Origin: Tigriopus japonicus
Lineage: Eukaryota; Arthropoda; Copepoda; Harpacticoida; Harpacticidae
NCBI GenBank assembly: GCA_010645155.1
Contig: JAAGOF010000098.1
Location: forward strand, 43,484 to 107,483
Direction: 5' to 3'
Length of the DNA: 64,000 nucleotides
Positions 37,001 to 47,484 of this stretch are shown here, piece by piece. Within the stretch, counting starts at the first letter, position 1. Each line of letters opens with the position of its first letter. The notes below the pieces were generated by a model. That model saw only the letters and a program-made list of their open reading frames with translations. It was not told the DNA's origin and did no database searches. Made by a program: the position numbers and the translations under genes.

Positions 37001-37152
37001 CTTGCACCTTGTTCCAAAAATTATCTGAAGAAACTAGTCATTTCCCCTTTTTGTATGGACATCTTTTCTCGACATTTTGTTGGTTATCAAAACACTCATA
37101 TCTAAATAACACATAACATAAAGTTCCCGTAATCTGTTGCATGTGTTGTTTA

Positions 37153-38404
37153 CTATTTCTTCAAAAAAGTAGTCACACTTTTGACCCGGGCTCTTTGAAC
37201 TCTGTTGCCTTGACGGAGAAACATTGGCTCATTGGGTTGGGTAAGAATTGGCCGAGAAAACCAAAGTTTGGCAGCAGTTTCCGTTTGCTCTTTGATTTGC
37301 ACTTTGGCGTGCATACTTGTTAGATGGTGAGCCAAGGTTTCTCCTACTGAAAGTGACCCATCCAAAAGTTCCACGGTTAAATCTTGGGACAACCGAAAAT
37401 CACTCTTTGAGCTGTCAAAAGCCACTGCACCTCGTCGAACATTAAGGTTTTCCGCTTTGAGCTTGACGAAAGCTCCGGCACGATCGCCGCTTTGCAATTT
37501 TGAGGCCTTTCGACGAAATATCTCGCAATCTCGAACCATGGCTTTGATCGTGTGGCCTTCATAAAAAACATCAATGGAATTGCCCACCACTACACTTCCA
37601 TCTGAAAGGCAAGTTCTTCGTAAGAGAAATGGAACGAAGGGAAGAAGTTTGAGTTGGCTTACCCCTGATGTGACCAGCAATGAAGGTGCCGCGATTTGGA
37701 ATGCTTCCAACATTTTGCAAAGGCCAAAATAGTGGTTTGTGTTCCGTTCGAATCGGGGATTTCCAGGAATCTAGCTTCTGCAAGATCCATTTAGCATCTT
37801 CATCAGATTTGGAGAGGTTCATGGGTATGAGATCTTCCAATTCGGTCGCATCCATGAACTCGCCCAAGTCCAACAGGATTAGTTCTTTGGCCTCTTCTAG
37901 ATCTACTTCATCATTATAATTTAGAATTGGGATCACTTTTTGAACCTTGCAATGCTTGACGAATTCATATTGATGCCGAAGATCTGGTAAGACACCCTCG
38001 TTCGCATTCACCACCAACAAGGCAACATCAATATCGGCAATGTGAGCCAAAAAGTTTTTGATATAGCTCCATTTGCCAGGAAGGTCAGACAAATTGATTT
38101 GATGATTGTGCGTTTGTAATTCCAAATGAGTTGCATTGACACTGTGCAAGTTTTCTCGTTCTGGCATTGTGTTGTCAATGTCTTCAATGGCTTTGACTTC
38201 AATTTCGGGAAACATGGCATGACTAGCTCGGGTTAATAAACTTGATAGGCTTGTCTTTCCATGTTGGAAAGATCCGATGGTTGCGAGATTGAGCATGGAT
38301 TTTCCTGTTGGTCTGATAAATTGCTTCTTTTCCTGTAATTTTGGGCATAGCGAGAATCGCCTAACAAAAGGATTAAATCTTCTGGACACGTGCCTTTGTA
38401 ACAT
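37153..38404 (-). CDS. Divergent mitochondrial EF-Tu-like GTPase
   Basis: Minus exons are 38404-37663 and 37601-37153, totalling 396 residues with matching phase 1. The Arg-rich N-terminus (MLQRHVSRRFNPFVRRF) looks like a mitochondrial targeting sequence. The G domain has a P-loop GSFQHGKT (44-51) where EF-Tu has GHVDHGKT, and DLPG (107-110) for DCPG. It lacks the RGITI switch I motif and has NYND (162-165) in place of NKAD. Domain 2 follows (GTFIAGHIRDGSVVVGNSID), with EIFRRKASKLQSGDRAGAFV matching EF-Tu's MFRKLLDEGQAGDN region. Domain 3 is recognisable only near the end. It reads as a TUFM-like translation GTPase that has lost canonical G2 and G4 signatures, so guanine specificity or activity may be altered. 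It starts 190 bp after the citron-type kinase stop on the same strand. Confidence 0.8.
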
Positions 38405-38569
38405 CCTATTTCTGAAATTATCCGATATCTATTTGTTTTGAAACTCGTCTCGCAACGGAACCCGGCTTTTTATGAACATCACTCAACATCGACGAGATGA
38501 TTGATTTCTAGCTTTACTTTGAAATGAAAGCAGAAAAAGGCATGATAGAATGATAACATATACAATTGA

Positions 38570-38575
38570 TTTATT
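38570..38575 (-). terminator. Poly(A) signal of the citron-type kinase gene
   Basis: AATAAA on the minus strand lies about 20 bases after the TGA of the kinase gene. It supports the kinase message really ending here rather than continuing to further exons. Confidence 0.65.
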
Positions 38576-38594
38576 TTACATTACTAAGGACAGA

Positions 38595-41500
38595 TCATTT
38601 TCGAACAGGAGATCCGCTCCTGAATCGTCGGTTTTCTTCCATAAGGGTTCGGACCTTGTGTCGCTCTTGAATAAGTTCTTCTTGGATCTCTTCATATGAA
38701 AGGGCATAACTTTGGTCGGCGTGTCGCTTCTTGGCCTTGCCTTTGACCTTCATTGCATCGTTCTTGGCTTGTAAATGGTCTACCAGCTTTCTCAACTGAA
38801 TGATTTGGGTATGGGTCTCTGTCTCATGTTTGTCTTTGTCTTCGAGAACGCCAGCCAAGTCATCTTTGACTTTCTGAATCTCTTTGTTTCTCTTAGCAAT
38901 TTTTTCGAGCATCTCTTCCATGACGTTGTTCAACTTCAGATTCGACTCTTTCAGCGAGGACAAATTCGTTATTAGTTGTGAACGCTCCTCTTTCAAAGAG
39001 AGGTTGTCGGTACGAAGAGCTTCAACCTCTTCGTTGACCAAGTCGTAGTTCTTGGCCAATGCATTGAGTTGATTTTTGAGATTGAACAAGGCATCGCTCT
39101 GATCTCGTTTGGACAGATTCAAATGACTAAGTCGTTCGTTCCAACTCTTTTCCTCTTCTTTGTACAACGTCTCAATATCGTTGTGTTTGGCTTTGACCTC
39201 TTTTAGTTGAGTTTCGGTGTAAATGAGTTTGGATTGCAATTCGTTTTTCTCAATCTTGACGCTGGACACTGTTTGCGACATCTCTGTGATCTCTTTGCTG
39301 AGACGTTCGTTAGTTTGCTTTAAATCGGTCACTTTCCGTTCTAGCTTGTCCACCAACATCTCGTAATCGCCTATCTGTTCTTGAAGCTCAAGGCACGTGG
39401 TCTTGATAGTGACAAAGTTGTCTTTTAGTTCCCCCATCTCTTCAGACGACTTTTTTAGATTGGTTATTTGAGTCTTGGTTCGTTCAAGTTCAGTCTTCAG
39501 AACGTTGATTTCTTGTTCCTTTTGTCGTTGATCCACGAGTTTCTTCTCAAGGGTCTCAACCTCATCTCGTAGTCGCTTTTCAGTCCTGGTGTGAGCTTCT
39601 CGCACCTCTTTGACTTCAATTTGATTCTTATCGATCTTCTCCAGCTTTTCGTTGGCCTCTTTCAGCTCGTTTTCGGCCTTCAAGCGACCTTCTTTTTCCT
39701 CTTTGATCATGGTTTCGCGAAGGAACTTGATTCTTTCTTCCATCTTCTCGATCTTTCGCTCTAGCATCCTCACTTCGATGGCTTTCAATTTGACCTCTTC
39801 TTTTGCTTCTTTACACTCACATGGGGGCTGTTGGGGTTGAGTGGTTGCGGGCTCCTGGATGTCTTGAAGGATCTTTCTTGGTTTTGGGGAAGGAACCGAT
39901 TCCGCAGATTGCAGTTTCTTCTCGAACTTAGCCAAGACCTTCTCCAAGCTATCCAATTTCTCGTTTTGTTCTTGAATCGTTCGGCTTGCCATCTGGTTTT
40001 CCTCTTTGGCGGCCTTCAGCTGGGACATTAAATCGGCCTTGGCTTGCTCAACTTCGAATTTAGCATTCCTCAACTCCTTCATCTCGATGGCTCTCTCCAC
40101 TTCGGATCCGTTCTTCTCTTTCTTTAGGTTTTTGATGGTCTCCTTTTGATCCCGATTCACGCTCTGAGCCGAGGCAAGCTCTTCTTTCAAGGATTGAATT
40201 TCAGATTCCAGATCATCGACTTTGTTTTCAAACTCATCCAAGAGAAAGGTCTTTTCTCGAACGGATGTGCACGCTTTGCTTTCGAGTTCTTGAACCACAC
40301 CGGAATGGTCATGCTTCAGTCTTTCGATCTTATTCAAAGCCTGCTTGTACTTTGTGACACTCTCTTCTAAGCGGGCCTTGTATTCCTTTAACTTGCTCTT
40401 CAAACTCTCTTTCACCTCAGCAGCAGATTCGATTTGCGATGTCTGACCTTCGATAATCCGGACGGCATCCCGGAGTTCGTTTTCTAATTTAACTTTCTTG
40501 TTCTCAGCCTTCTCTAAGCTGGCTCTAATGCCTTGAACTCGGGTTTCTTCGCGTTCTTGCCAACTTTTGCGTAGTTCTGTGAGCATCTCCACGGACTTTC
40601 TTTCCATTTGCGAGCGTTCTTCCCGTTCTGTCTCCAAAAGTTTTTCCAACTTCGAGATCGTCACTCTCAGATCCTGACTTTCTTGATTCCTCAACTTCTC
40701 CAATTCACTTTTCGAACCCGAGTCCGCATTGGTGGATTGTCGCCTCTCACTGAGACGTTTTTCTCGCTCTAATTTGCTTAGCTTGACGCGAAGATCCTCA
40801 TTTTGTCGTCGAAGACTGGAAACGATATCGGAGCAATCGTCCCCTCCGAATTGCCGACTGTATCGCAGACTTTCCGGATGTTTGCCCGCATAAGAAAACC
40901 CGATGATGGCGTGAGATTTGCCGTCTTTCTTCTTTAAAGAGCTTGGATCAGGCTCCGGTGCTTCAGAGGATGAGCGATTCAGGTCAAAATAGGTGGTGTC
41001 GGAAAGATCTTTAATATTGGGCATGAATGGAGCGCACGCGTTAGACAATTCATCCCAATCGATGTTTAAGAAGTATTCGTGTCGGACAACTTGTGCATAT
41101 CCGAAGCGTTCTTCGATATCGGTGAGAAGACCGTCCAATAGTTGTTGAAGCTCCTTGGGCACTTTTGGCACGCCCAACTGATCGACAGGCTTCTTGTGCA
41201 TGATATTGTGATAAGTTTTCACTGACGAGGCATCACCAAACGGCGTCTTCCCCGTGATCATCTCATGAGCCACCACACCCATCGACCAATAATCGCTCTT
41301 CGTGTCGTGACATCCATCGCCGTCGTTTTCTAAGCACTGCAGAATTTCTGGGGAAACATAGTTGGGCGTGCCAATTGGCTTATCTTGACCTTTTTGATCT
41401 TTCTTGTCGATGAGTTCGGCTGATCCAAAATCGGTGAGCTTCAAATGACCGAATCGATCCAAAAGAATGTTCTCGGGCTTGATGTCTCGATGAACATAGC

Positions 41501-42451
41501 CCAAAGAATGAACTGCGTTGATGGCTAATGTCAGCTCGGCCAAGTAGAATTGCGTCATCTCCGGACTCAAACGACCATCATTCCTGTAGTAGAAAACAAA
41601 CTATGCTATACAAAAACATTTTAAGAATAGGAGCCTCGAGCATTTTAACACATACCTGTCTAAAAGATGCCGTAGATCTCCTCCAGGACAGTATTCCATG
41701 ACCAAGTACAAGTAGCGCGGATCCTGGAAGGCATATTTCAAAGGCACCAACCAATTGGACTTGGTCTTGGCCATGATATCTCGCTCGATTTGAGCCGATC
41801 GTGGGGAAACCCCATTCTTGGCCATCCGTTTCATAGCGTAAATCCGATTGGAACCGGTGGTTTCCCGTACCAAATGAACCGTTCCAAAGTGACCATGACC
41901 GATTGTGGCTAAGGTGGCAAAATCAGCCGGATTGGCCATCAAAGATTGGTACTCGGTAAATTCGGCTTTGATCTTGCGATCATTGTCGTCCGATACTTGT
42001 AAAGGAATTCGTTGGAATGCATCCAATAAACCCTCCAAGGACAATCCGGATTCGTCATTGTGGAAAAGCTTTTCTCGGATTCGTCCCAAACGATGATGAA
42101 ACGACAACGGCTGAAAGAGGCATATTAAGCATTATCCTTTGGAAAATTTGAACTAACTTGATTTGATACTTCGAAAATTGAGATGTCTCAACAAAAACTC
42201 GTGCGTTCTTCTGGTGCATTGAATCCAATACAAACTTTATTCATACGTTCAAAATCAAGAGTTTAAGGTCATTGAACCCTTAGTCATTCTTAAACGTGAC
42301 CTCTGACCTTCAAGGATTTGTCCAAGTACAAACATCACCTTTAAATTTTTTAAGGCCAATCAGTAGAAGTCAAAAGGGAATCTAGGATCAACTTTTAAAT
42401 ACCGGTATTCAGCAATGGCGGTCTCACCTTCTCTGTAGATTCTTCAGTCAT
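38595..42451 (-). CDS. Citron-type Rho-interacting AGC kinase without C1/PH/CNH tail
   Basis: Minus exons are 42451-42428, 42110-41656 and 41583-38595. Phases agree and the product is 1155 residues. The kinase domain (about 73-333) has a Gly loop GHGHFG, the ATP-anchoring lysine in YAMKRM (K102), HRDIKPEN (from H191), TDFGSA (DFG 211-213) and GTPNYVSPE, so it should be catalytically competent. The AGC tail contains IGFSYAGKH. From about 415 to 1120 it is a nearly continuous coiled coil. The KTTCLELQEQIGDYE and VDHLQAKNDA segments resemble the late coiled coil of citron kinase. Citron kinases normally continue with C1, PH and CNH domains; here a stop and AATAAA follow immediately. Family role: contractile-ring/midbody organisation in cytokinesis. 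MRCK/ROCK relatives were considered, but the YVHRDIKPENIL and GSA pattern fits citron best. Confidence 0.88.
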
Positions 42452-43473
42452 AATGATAAAAGTGCAAATGTAAAATCGATTGGGAATAACACCCACAAAG
42501 GGAAAGCTAAAGTATGTTCGATCCCGGGTTGATTGGCACTCTCGTTTCTTCCTTCTCCTCCTCTTTCTCCTCTAAAGACTATCCTAAAAACAGAAAAGAA
42601 AAGGGGATACTCTGGGTCGATGAATGAACAGTTCTCGCCCTTTGTTTTGAATTTCGCCCGTTTGATTTCAGGGTTGCCATAAACTGGACAAGTCCAGTTT
42701 GGCTTTGACCGGAAAGATGGTATTTTTGTATGGGAATCAACATTCGAAAAAAGATACTGAAATAGTTTTTTTTTAAATATTTAAATGGGTCATTACGGTC
42801 ATTACTCAGATGGCTAGAATAGGTGGCTCGATTTCTAATTCATAAAAAAATACCGACCCTGAAGATGGACCCCTGCCCTTCTGAATTTTTGGAATCATAA
42901 TCACGTGCGCTTCCGGTCAAAGGTGAAAAATTAACCCTCCCAATGCATAATAATCCAAATTATCGATTAAATACTTTTCTTAAATGAAATTGCAAACGCA
43001 CGTTATGTGTTCATGAAAAAAGTAAAATATCCCCAAAAAGCCGTTAACGAGGTTGAGTGATCTTTGACACATCCGAAATTCTACCCAACAGGCATAAATT
43101 CTGAATCCAAACTTTAATACTGTCATTTAATTTTATTTCTTGAGCAAAGCCAGGGCAAATTTACTTGAGTTTGTTTGTTCGGTTTGATTAGGAAAAAGAT
43201 AACTTTTGATTATCATTTTCAAAGTGTCCTCGAAGTTGTATTTTACGCAACCAATATCACCCAACCTAGGATTTTCTCGCTTTTTGATTAAAAATGGACC
43301 GAAAACACATTCTGGCAAAAACAAGGTCTACGGCCGACTTTTCGACCGAAAACAGATAAGCATGAAAGACATTGCAGTTTTGTAAAAAAACATTTTCCCA
43401 AAGTTAAAAACCAATCCAACAGAGTTCTTTAATTTTTTTTCGAGAAATTGGCCATAAGTCTTGGTCTTGAATA

Positions 43474-43640
43474 TGTAGGAGCTGATCCTCTAACAGCATT
43501 TAAAGCAGTATTGGACAAATTTTGAAATACTACTCCTGATCAAGATCAACCCACTTTTCAAGGGTTGCACAGATCTGCCGTCTGCAACAGTAACTCGTTG
43601 GTAGACCAAATATCATAAAAATGTTAATTTATGTAATTAA
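43474..43640 (+). mobile_element. Degenerate LINE 3' end, copy 1
   Basis: It contains TGTAGGAGCTGATCCTC, AACAGTAACTCGTTGG and ATATCATAAAAATGTTAATT in the same order as the LINE copy at 62598-62745. The frame is broken here (a TGA within the LDNF-equivalent codons). It is the decayed C-terminal end of a non-LTR retrotransposon reverse-transcriptase protein plus the start of its 3' UTR. Confidence 0.75.
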
Positions 43641-43808
43641 GTTAATGATCAATTTTCTTAACAAGGAATCCATTCCTTCCGTAAATACAAAATCCGCAAT
43701 CCGCAAGCCACAAAAAAACGCTATTTGGTCTACATTTTCGCGTTATCGTGGAATTGTAATGTCAATTGTTCATGTATGTGTTATTGATGTTTGTTGCTCT
43801 CGGTTGAC

Positions 43809-43814
43809 TTTATT
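43809..43814 (-). terminator. Poly(A) signal for testin
   Basis: AATAAA on the minus strand, about 85 bases after the testin stop codon. Confidence 0.55.
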
Positions 43815-43898
43815 GATTTGATGTTCTCTCTCTTGTCATGGACACGCACACATGTTTTTATGATTATACTAGTGTGTAACATAAAAAGAGGACAAAAC

Positions 43899-46800
43899 TC
43901 AAACGAGAGTGCTCCGACTGGCCACCAACGATTGGGATTCCATCTCAAAGATTCTTTTGGCCTCAAGACTGCATTTCGAACTGCACAAGATTTGGTTGAA
44001 GTTTTTGGTCAATTTCCTGCCCATCAAAGAAGTTTGGCAGATTCCACAGCAGAAACATTCGTCCTTGGCATGCCAATGATCTTCACCCAAGGTCAGCCTT
44101 TTTTCTTGGGGCTCAATATACTGTTCACAAGTCCGACAAACCTAGATTGAAGAAAATCAATTGAACAACTTTGATTGATGTTACCTCACAAATTGCTCTT
44201 CTTTCTGAACGTACCTTGCCGTGTTTGCTTTGATAGCAAAGCAGACAGTGGGGTTGGTCTTTGACGGAAACATATTTGTGGCCAGCCAAAGGTCGATCGC
44301 AATCGTAACAACAAAAATGACGCAGATGGAAGACTTGACCTTCAGCACCAGTGTATTCGGCGGCAAAAATTAGCTCGTCGCAAGCGTGACAGCGGGGAAT
44401 TTTGGCTTTCACGGCGTAATCCCGAGCACAATACACATGCCCGTCTTCGTAGTAATACAAAAGGTCGACCAGAGGTTCCTAAAAAGTTTTTCATAATTAA
44501 TGTACAGCCAACCTTACGGTAATCATAGCGATTTTGTATCTACCTTGCAAGTATGGCACTGGAAACAGCTTGAATGCCAATATTTTTCAGGACCAGCTCT
44601 CTCTGCGAAAATGGCCACATCTCCTTGAAAAAGAGGCAACTTGCAGGACTGACAATGCTTCGATGAAGTCGAACCAGATTGAGAGACCGGGGTCATCAGA
44701 GCTTGATTTTGGAGTTGTGAACCCGGATTACTTAAAGAACCCGCCATATGCGGGCTAGATTTACCCACAGGCACATTATGAGCGGATTTTTTGACCCCAA
44801 ATTCACTGGGACGAGCCAAGTTCAACATTCGTCGAGGCCCTGACACTTCTTCTTGGGAGGAAGTGGGTGATGGTGTTCCATTTCGAGATGATCCCACCGA
44901 TGAAGAGGTGGAGCCGTATGGTTTAGGGCCTAAACTCGAAAGCCCGCCAGATACAGGTTTGGCAAAAAATGTTCCTGATGGATCTCCACTGACTTTGACA
45001 TCGCGTTCCAATTGGGACGAAAGTTCCTCAAGCAATTCTGGAGGAGGGGGTGGCGGAAAATCTTCATCAGTTAAGGAGGGACCGCCAATTTCGAGTACTT
45101 GACCTTGACCGACCACGTTTTCTTTCACGTTGGTCACGTACGTTTCCATGCTGTAACATAGGTTCATAACGTATTTTCATAATGATCTACTACAGATATG
45201 GCTCCCTACGATTCATTCTCAGGAAAAAAGTGATCTTTTCTCTCATGGGAGCGCAATGAAAATGGGCAAACGTTGCATGGAACGTTTGAAGCAATAATAA
45301 AATTGTTTTCATCATCATTTTGTTCATCAACTGAACCAATTCCCAGTGGAAAATTGGCCTCGATAGACGTAAAAAACTATCGCTGCATGTTTTTACCATG
45401 ACGTCCCTCTTGGTTGATTTAAAACAAACGGAGAAGGAAACCGAGTAAAGATTGTCAAATATGATTCAACGTGCTTTATTTGTCACAAACCAAACCAACA
45501 ATGACTGTTCCTTGTCCAGATGTTTTAAAATTGTTAGCCTACATTGATAAGGATTAAATGTTGAAATTTTGCAAAACGTTCTGGTGTGCTATCGTGAACA
45601 CCTTTGTTTGCGAAACGAAGAGAGAAATTTGATCCGTTTACAGACATGCCATGCTTCAAAATCAGTTTCTGTAGTGCAAAGACTTCATGTTGGCGAATCA
45701 GATCGGGAAGCATGGACAAAAACAGATCAAATGATTTTCCACTCCATTTAATGAATCCAAAGTAGAGATAAAAGAAAGCATGGAAAAATATTTGGTACTG
45801 TTTCCTGAAAATTGATTAGGCGCGTGAGGAATTGGAATAGTTTTTTGATGTGCACAGCATCGATCTTTTGTACTTTGTTAAGAATGCTACGTTTCGTATT
45901 TTTCACTGCCTGGCAACGGTTTTTTTATTACAATCTTGCTTGCACCTAAGCAATTGTACATAATTGAGAAGAGAGAATGCAAAACTTAGGACAAATTTTA
46001 TTGATACCTTGTCAATAATGATTGTGCCAATCATCACTAACGTTTGCATTTCCGTTTCCTAAGCCCTTCAATTTTACAAAACAAACATGAAATGATGGTA
46101 TTTCATGCAAATGGATTTTATAAGCTACAGGCAGCACTGTAGGAGCACATTAAACAATACAAATAATCATCTTACAGCATACTCTTAATACATTTTACCA
46201 GTAAAAAATCATATGTATATCTTAGAACAATATGCATATTTGTCAGAATTAGGCTTTCAAATGCCCTCAATCACTCATCTTTTTTCAGAATCAGTTTTTG
46301 GACAACGTTCAAACGCGGTTTCTTTGACATCTTTCATAACAAAATCAATAGTCGTAGGTTGTTAACATGCGTCCTTAACCTACCTTTCTTTTGATAGAAA
46401 GTATTGAATGTGTGTATGAGGTTGCTTACTTTTGAATCTCTCCAGGAGACAGATCGTGGCACTCATTGGGCTCGATGTCGTGCATTGGAAATTGTCTTTC
46501 AAGTTGTTGCTTTCGCAGGTGAGCGCCTTCGCTTCCAGCGATGGGTAAAGAACTCATCGGCAGAGTATCCAAATATTTCTTGGCCTATAACAACATTAAA
46601 AAAACGACACATCGTGGATCACTCGCATCTACCACAAACCACTCGAGTCAATTGCTCTTGGGCATTACCAGACAAGCACGTTATTCAATCGAATTCCTCC
46701 TTTTCATACTCAAGGGTATTTTTCAGTTCCAGAAAACGTTGCTCTTTGACAAGGAAAACTGATCGAAAGTCGCTAGAAACGTCGATAGTGTGGTACAAAT

Positions 46801-47484
46801 GTGACAACCAGTACAGTAAAAGATATCATGTTTATGAAAGGTACTCTGGGGGTAAATATTGTAGATGAAAGGAGAACAACTGTCCAATAACTTTGGCTCT
46901 TGTGTCAATAGAGATGCGATCTCCGTATCTTTCTCTTTCCCGTTTTGCTTTTTGATGTTCTGACTGACTTTCAACCGTGCAATAAATGCAAAAAAATCAG
47001 AACACTTCATTGAGGCAGCTCTAGAGAACTTACCAAAGTTTTTGAGATATTCGGAGGTACCCAATCAAACTTGACTTTCCGTTGTTTTCCAGGCATTTGA
47101 TTCTGACCGTGGACGTTCCCTTCTTCTGTTCCATAACAGAATTCCAATTCCTCTTCATAACTTCGCAAGGGTCGATCAAAGATTTTGCCCACAAAGTAGA
47201 AACCTGGATCCTGATGATCCACAACATGATGCTCTGCTTTGCCACATCGACAATTGATACAAACTTTCCTGCAATTCGATTCAATCCCAATTCATTTCAG
47301 TTCCGATTGGACCCAAAGAAATATCTTACCTCCAAAAATGGAGTTGGAATCCTGGACAATTATCCCCACACTTGGAACATTGGGCTCCTTCTCCCAATTC
47401 GTGAGCTAATCTCGGCTTCCGTTTTCTTTGTTCTAGATCGAATAAAGCCGGATTAGGCTGAAGAAACCCGTGTTCAGACGACAT
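43899..47484 (-). CDS. TES: Testin (PET and three LIM domains)
   Basis: Minus exons are 47484-47330, 47268-47034, 46584-46430, 45150-44544, 44478-44215 and 44141-43899. All phases agree, giving 552 residues. The Cys-rich N-terminal motif C-x2-C...GFQLHFWRKVC-x2-C is followed by the PET domain with KFDWVPP, the IAGSEGAHLRKQQLERQFP signature and HDIEPNECHDLSP. A proline/serine-rich linker separates it from LIM1 (about 347-404, starting HCQSC), LIM2 (from C414) and LIM3 (from C474). The block order and the AERAGPEKYWH and CHACDELIFAAEY segments identify testin rather than Prickle. Testin is a focal-adhesion and actin-associated scaffold whose N- and C-terminal halves can interact. It is longer than the roughly 420-residue vertebrate protein because of the PPPPPP/Ser-rich linker. 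The start at 47484 is the first ATG; upstream in-frame sequence begins only with GTG. The 1.3-kb intron 45151-46429 shows nothing else. Confidence 0.95.

Larger units (their letters stand above)
42452..43898. other. Spacer between testin and the citron-type kinase
   Basis: It holds the presumed kinase promoter and 5' UTR near 42452-42600 and the testin 3' UTR at its right end. A degenerate LINE 3' end lies in between at about 43474-43640. No gene is supported. Confidence 0.45.

Noticed and set aside
42669..42866. A hAT-like element starting CAGGGTTGCC and ending near GACCCTG
   Set aside because: The flanking octamers do not match and the inner ends diverge, so no element boundary can be supported.
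46404..47456. Plus-strand frames of 124 and 154 residues
   Set aside because: They are antisense to testin exons and introns whose minus-strand reading is clearly conserved.
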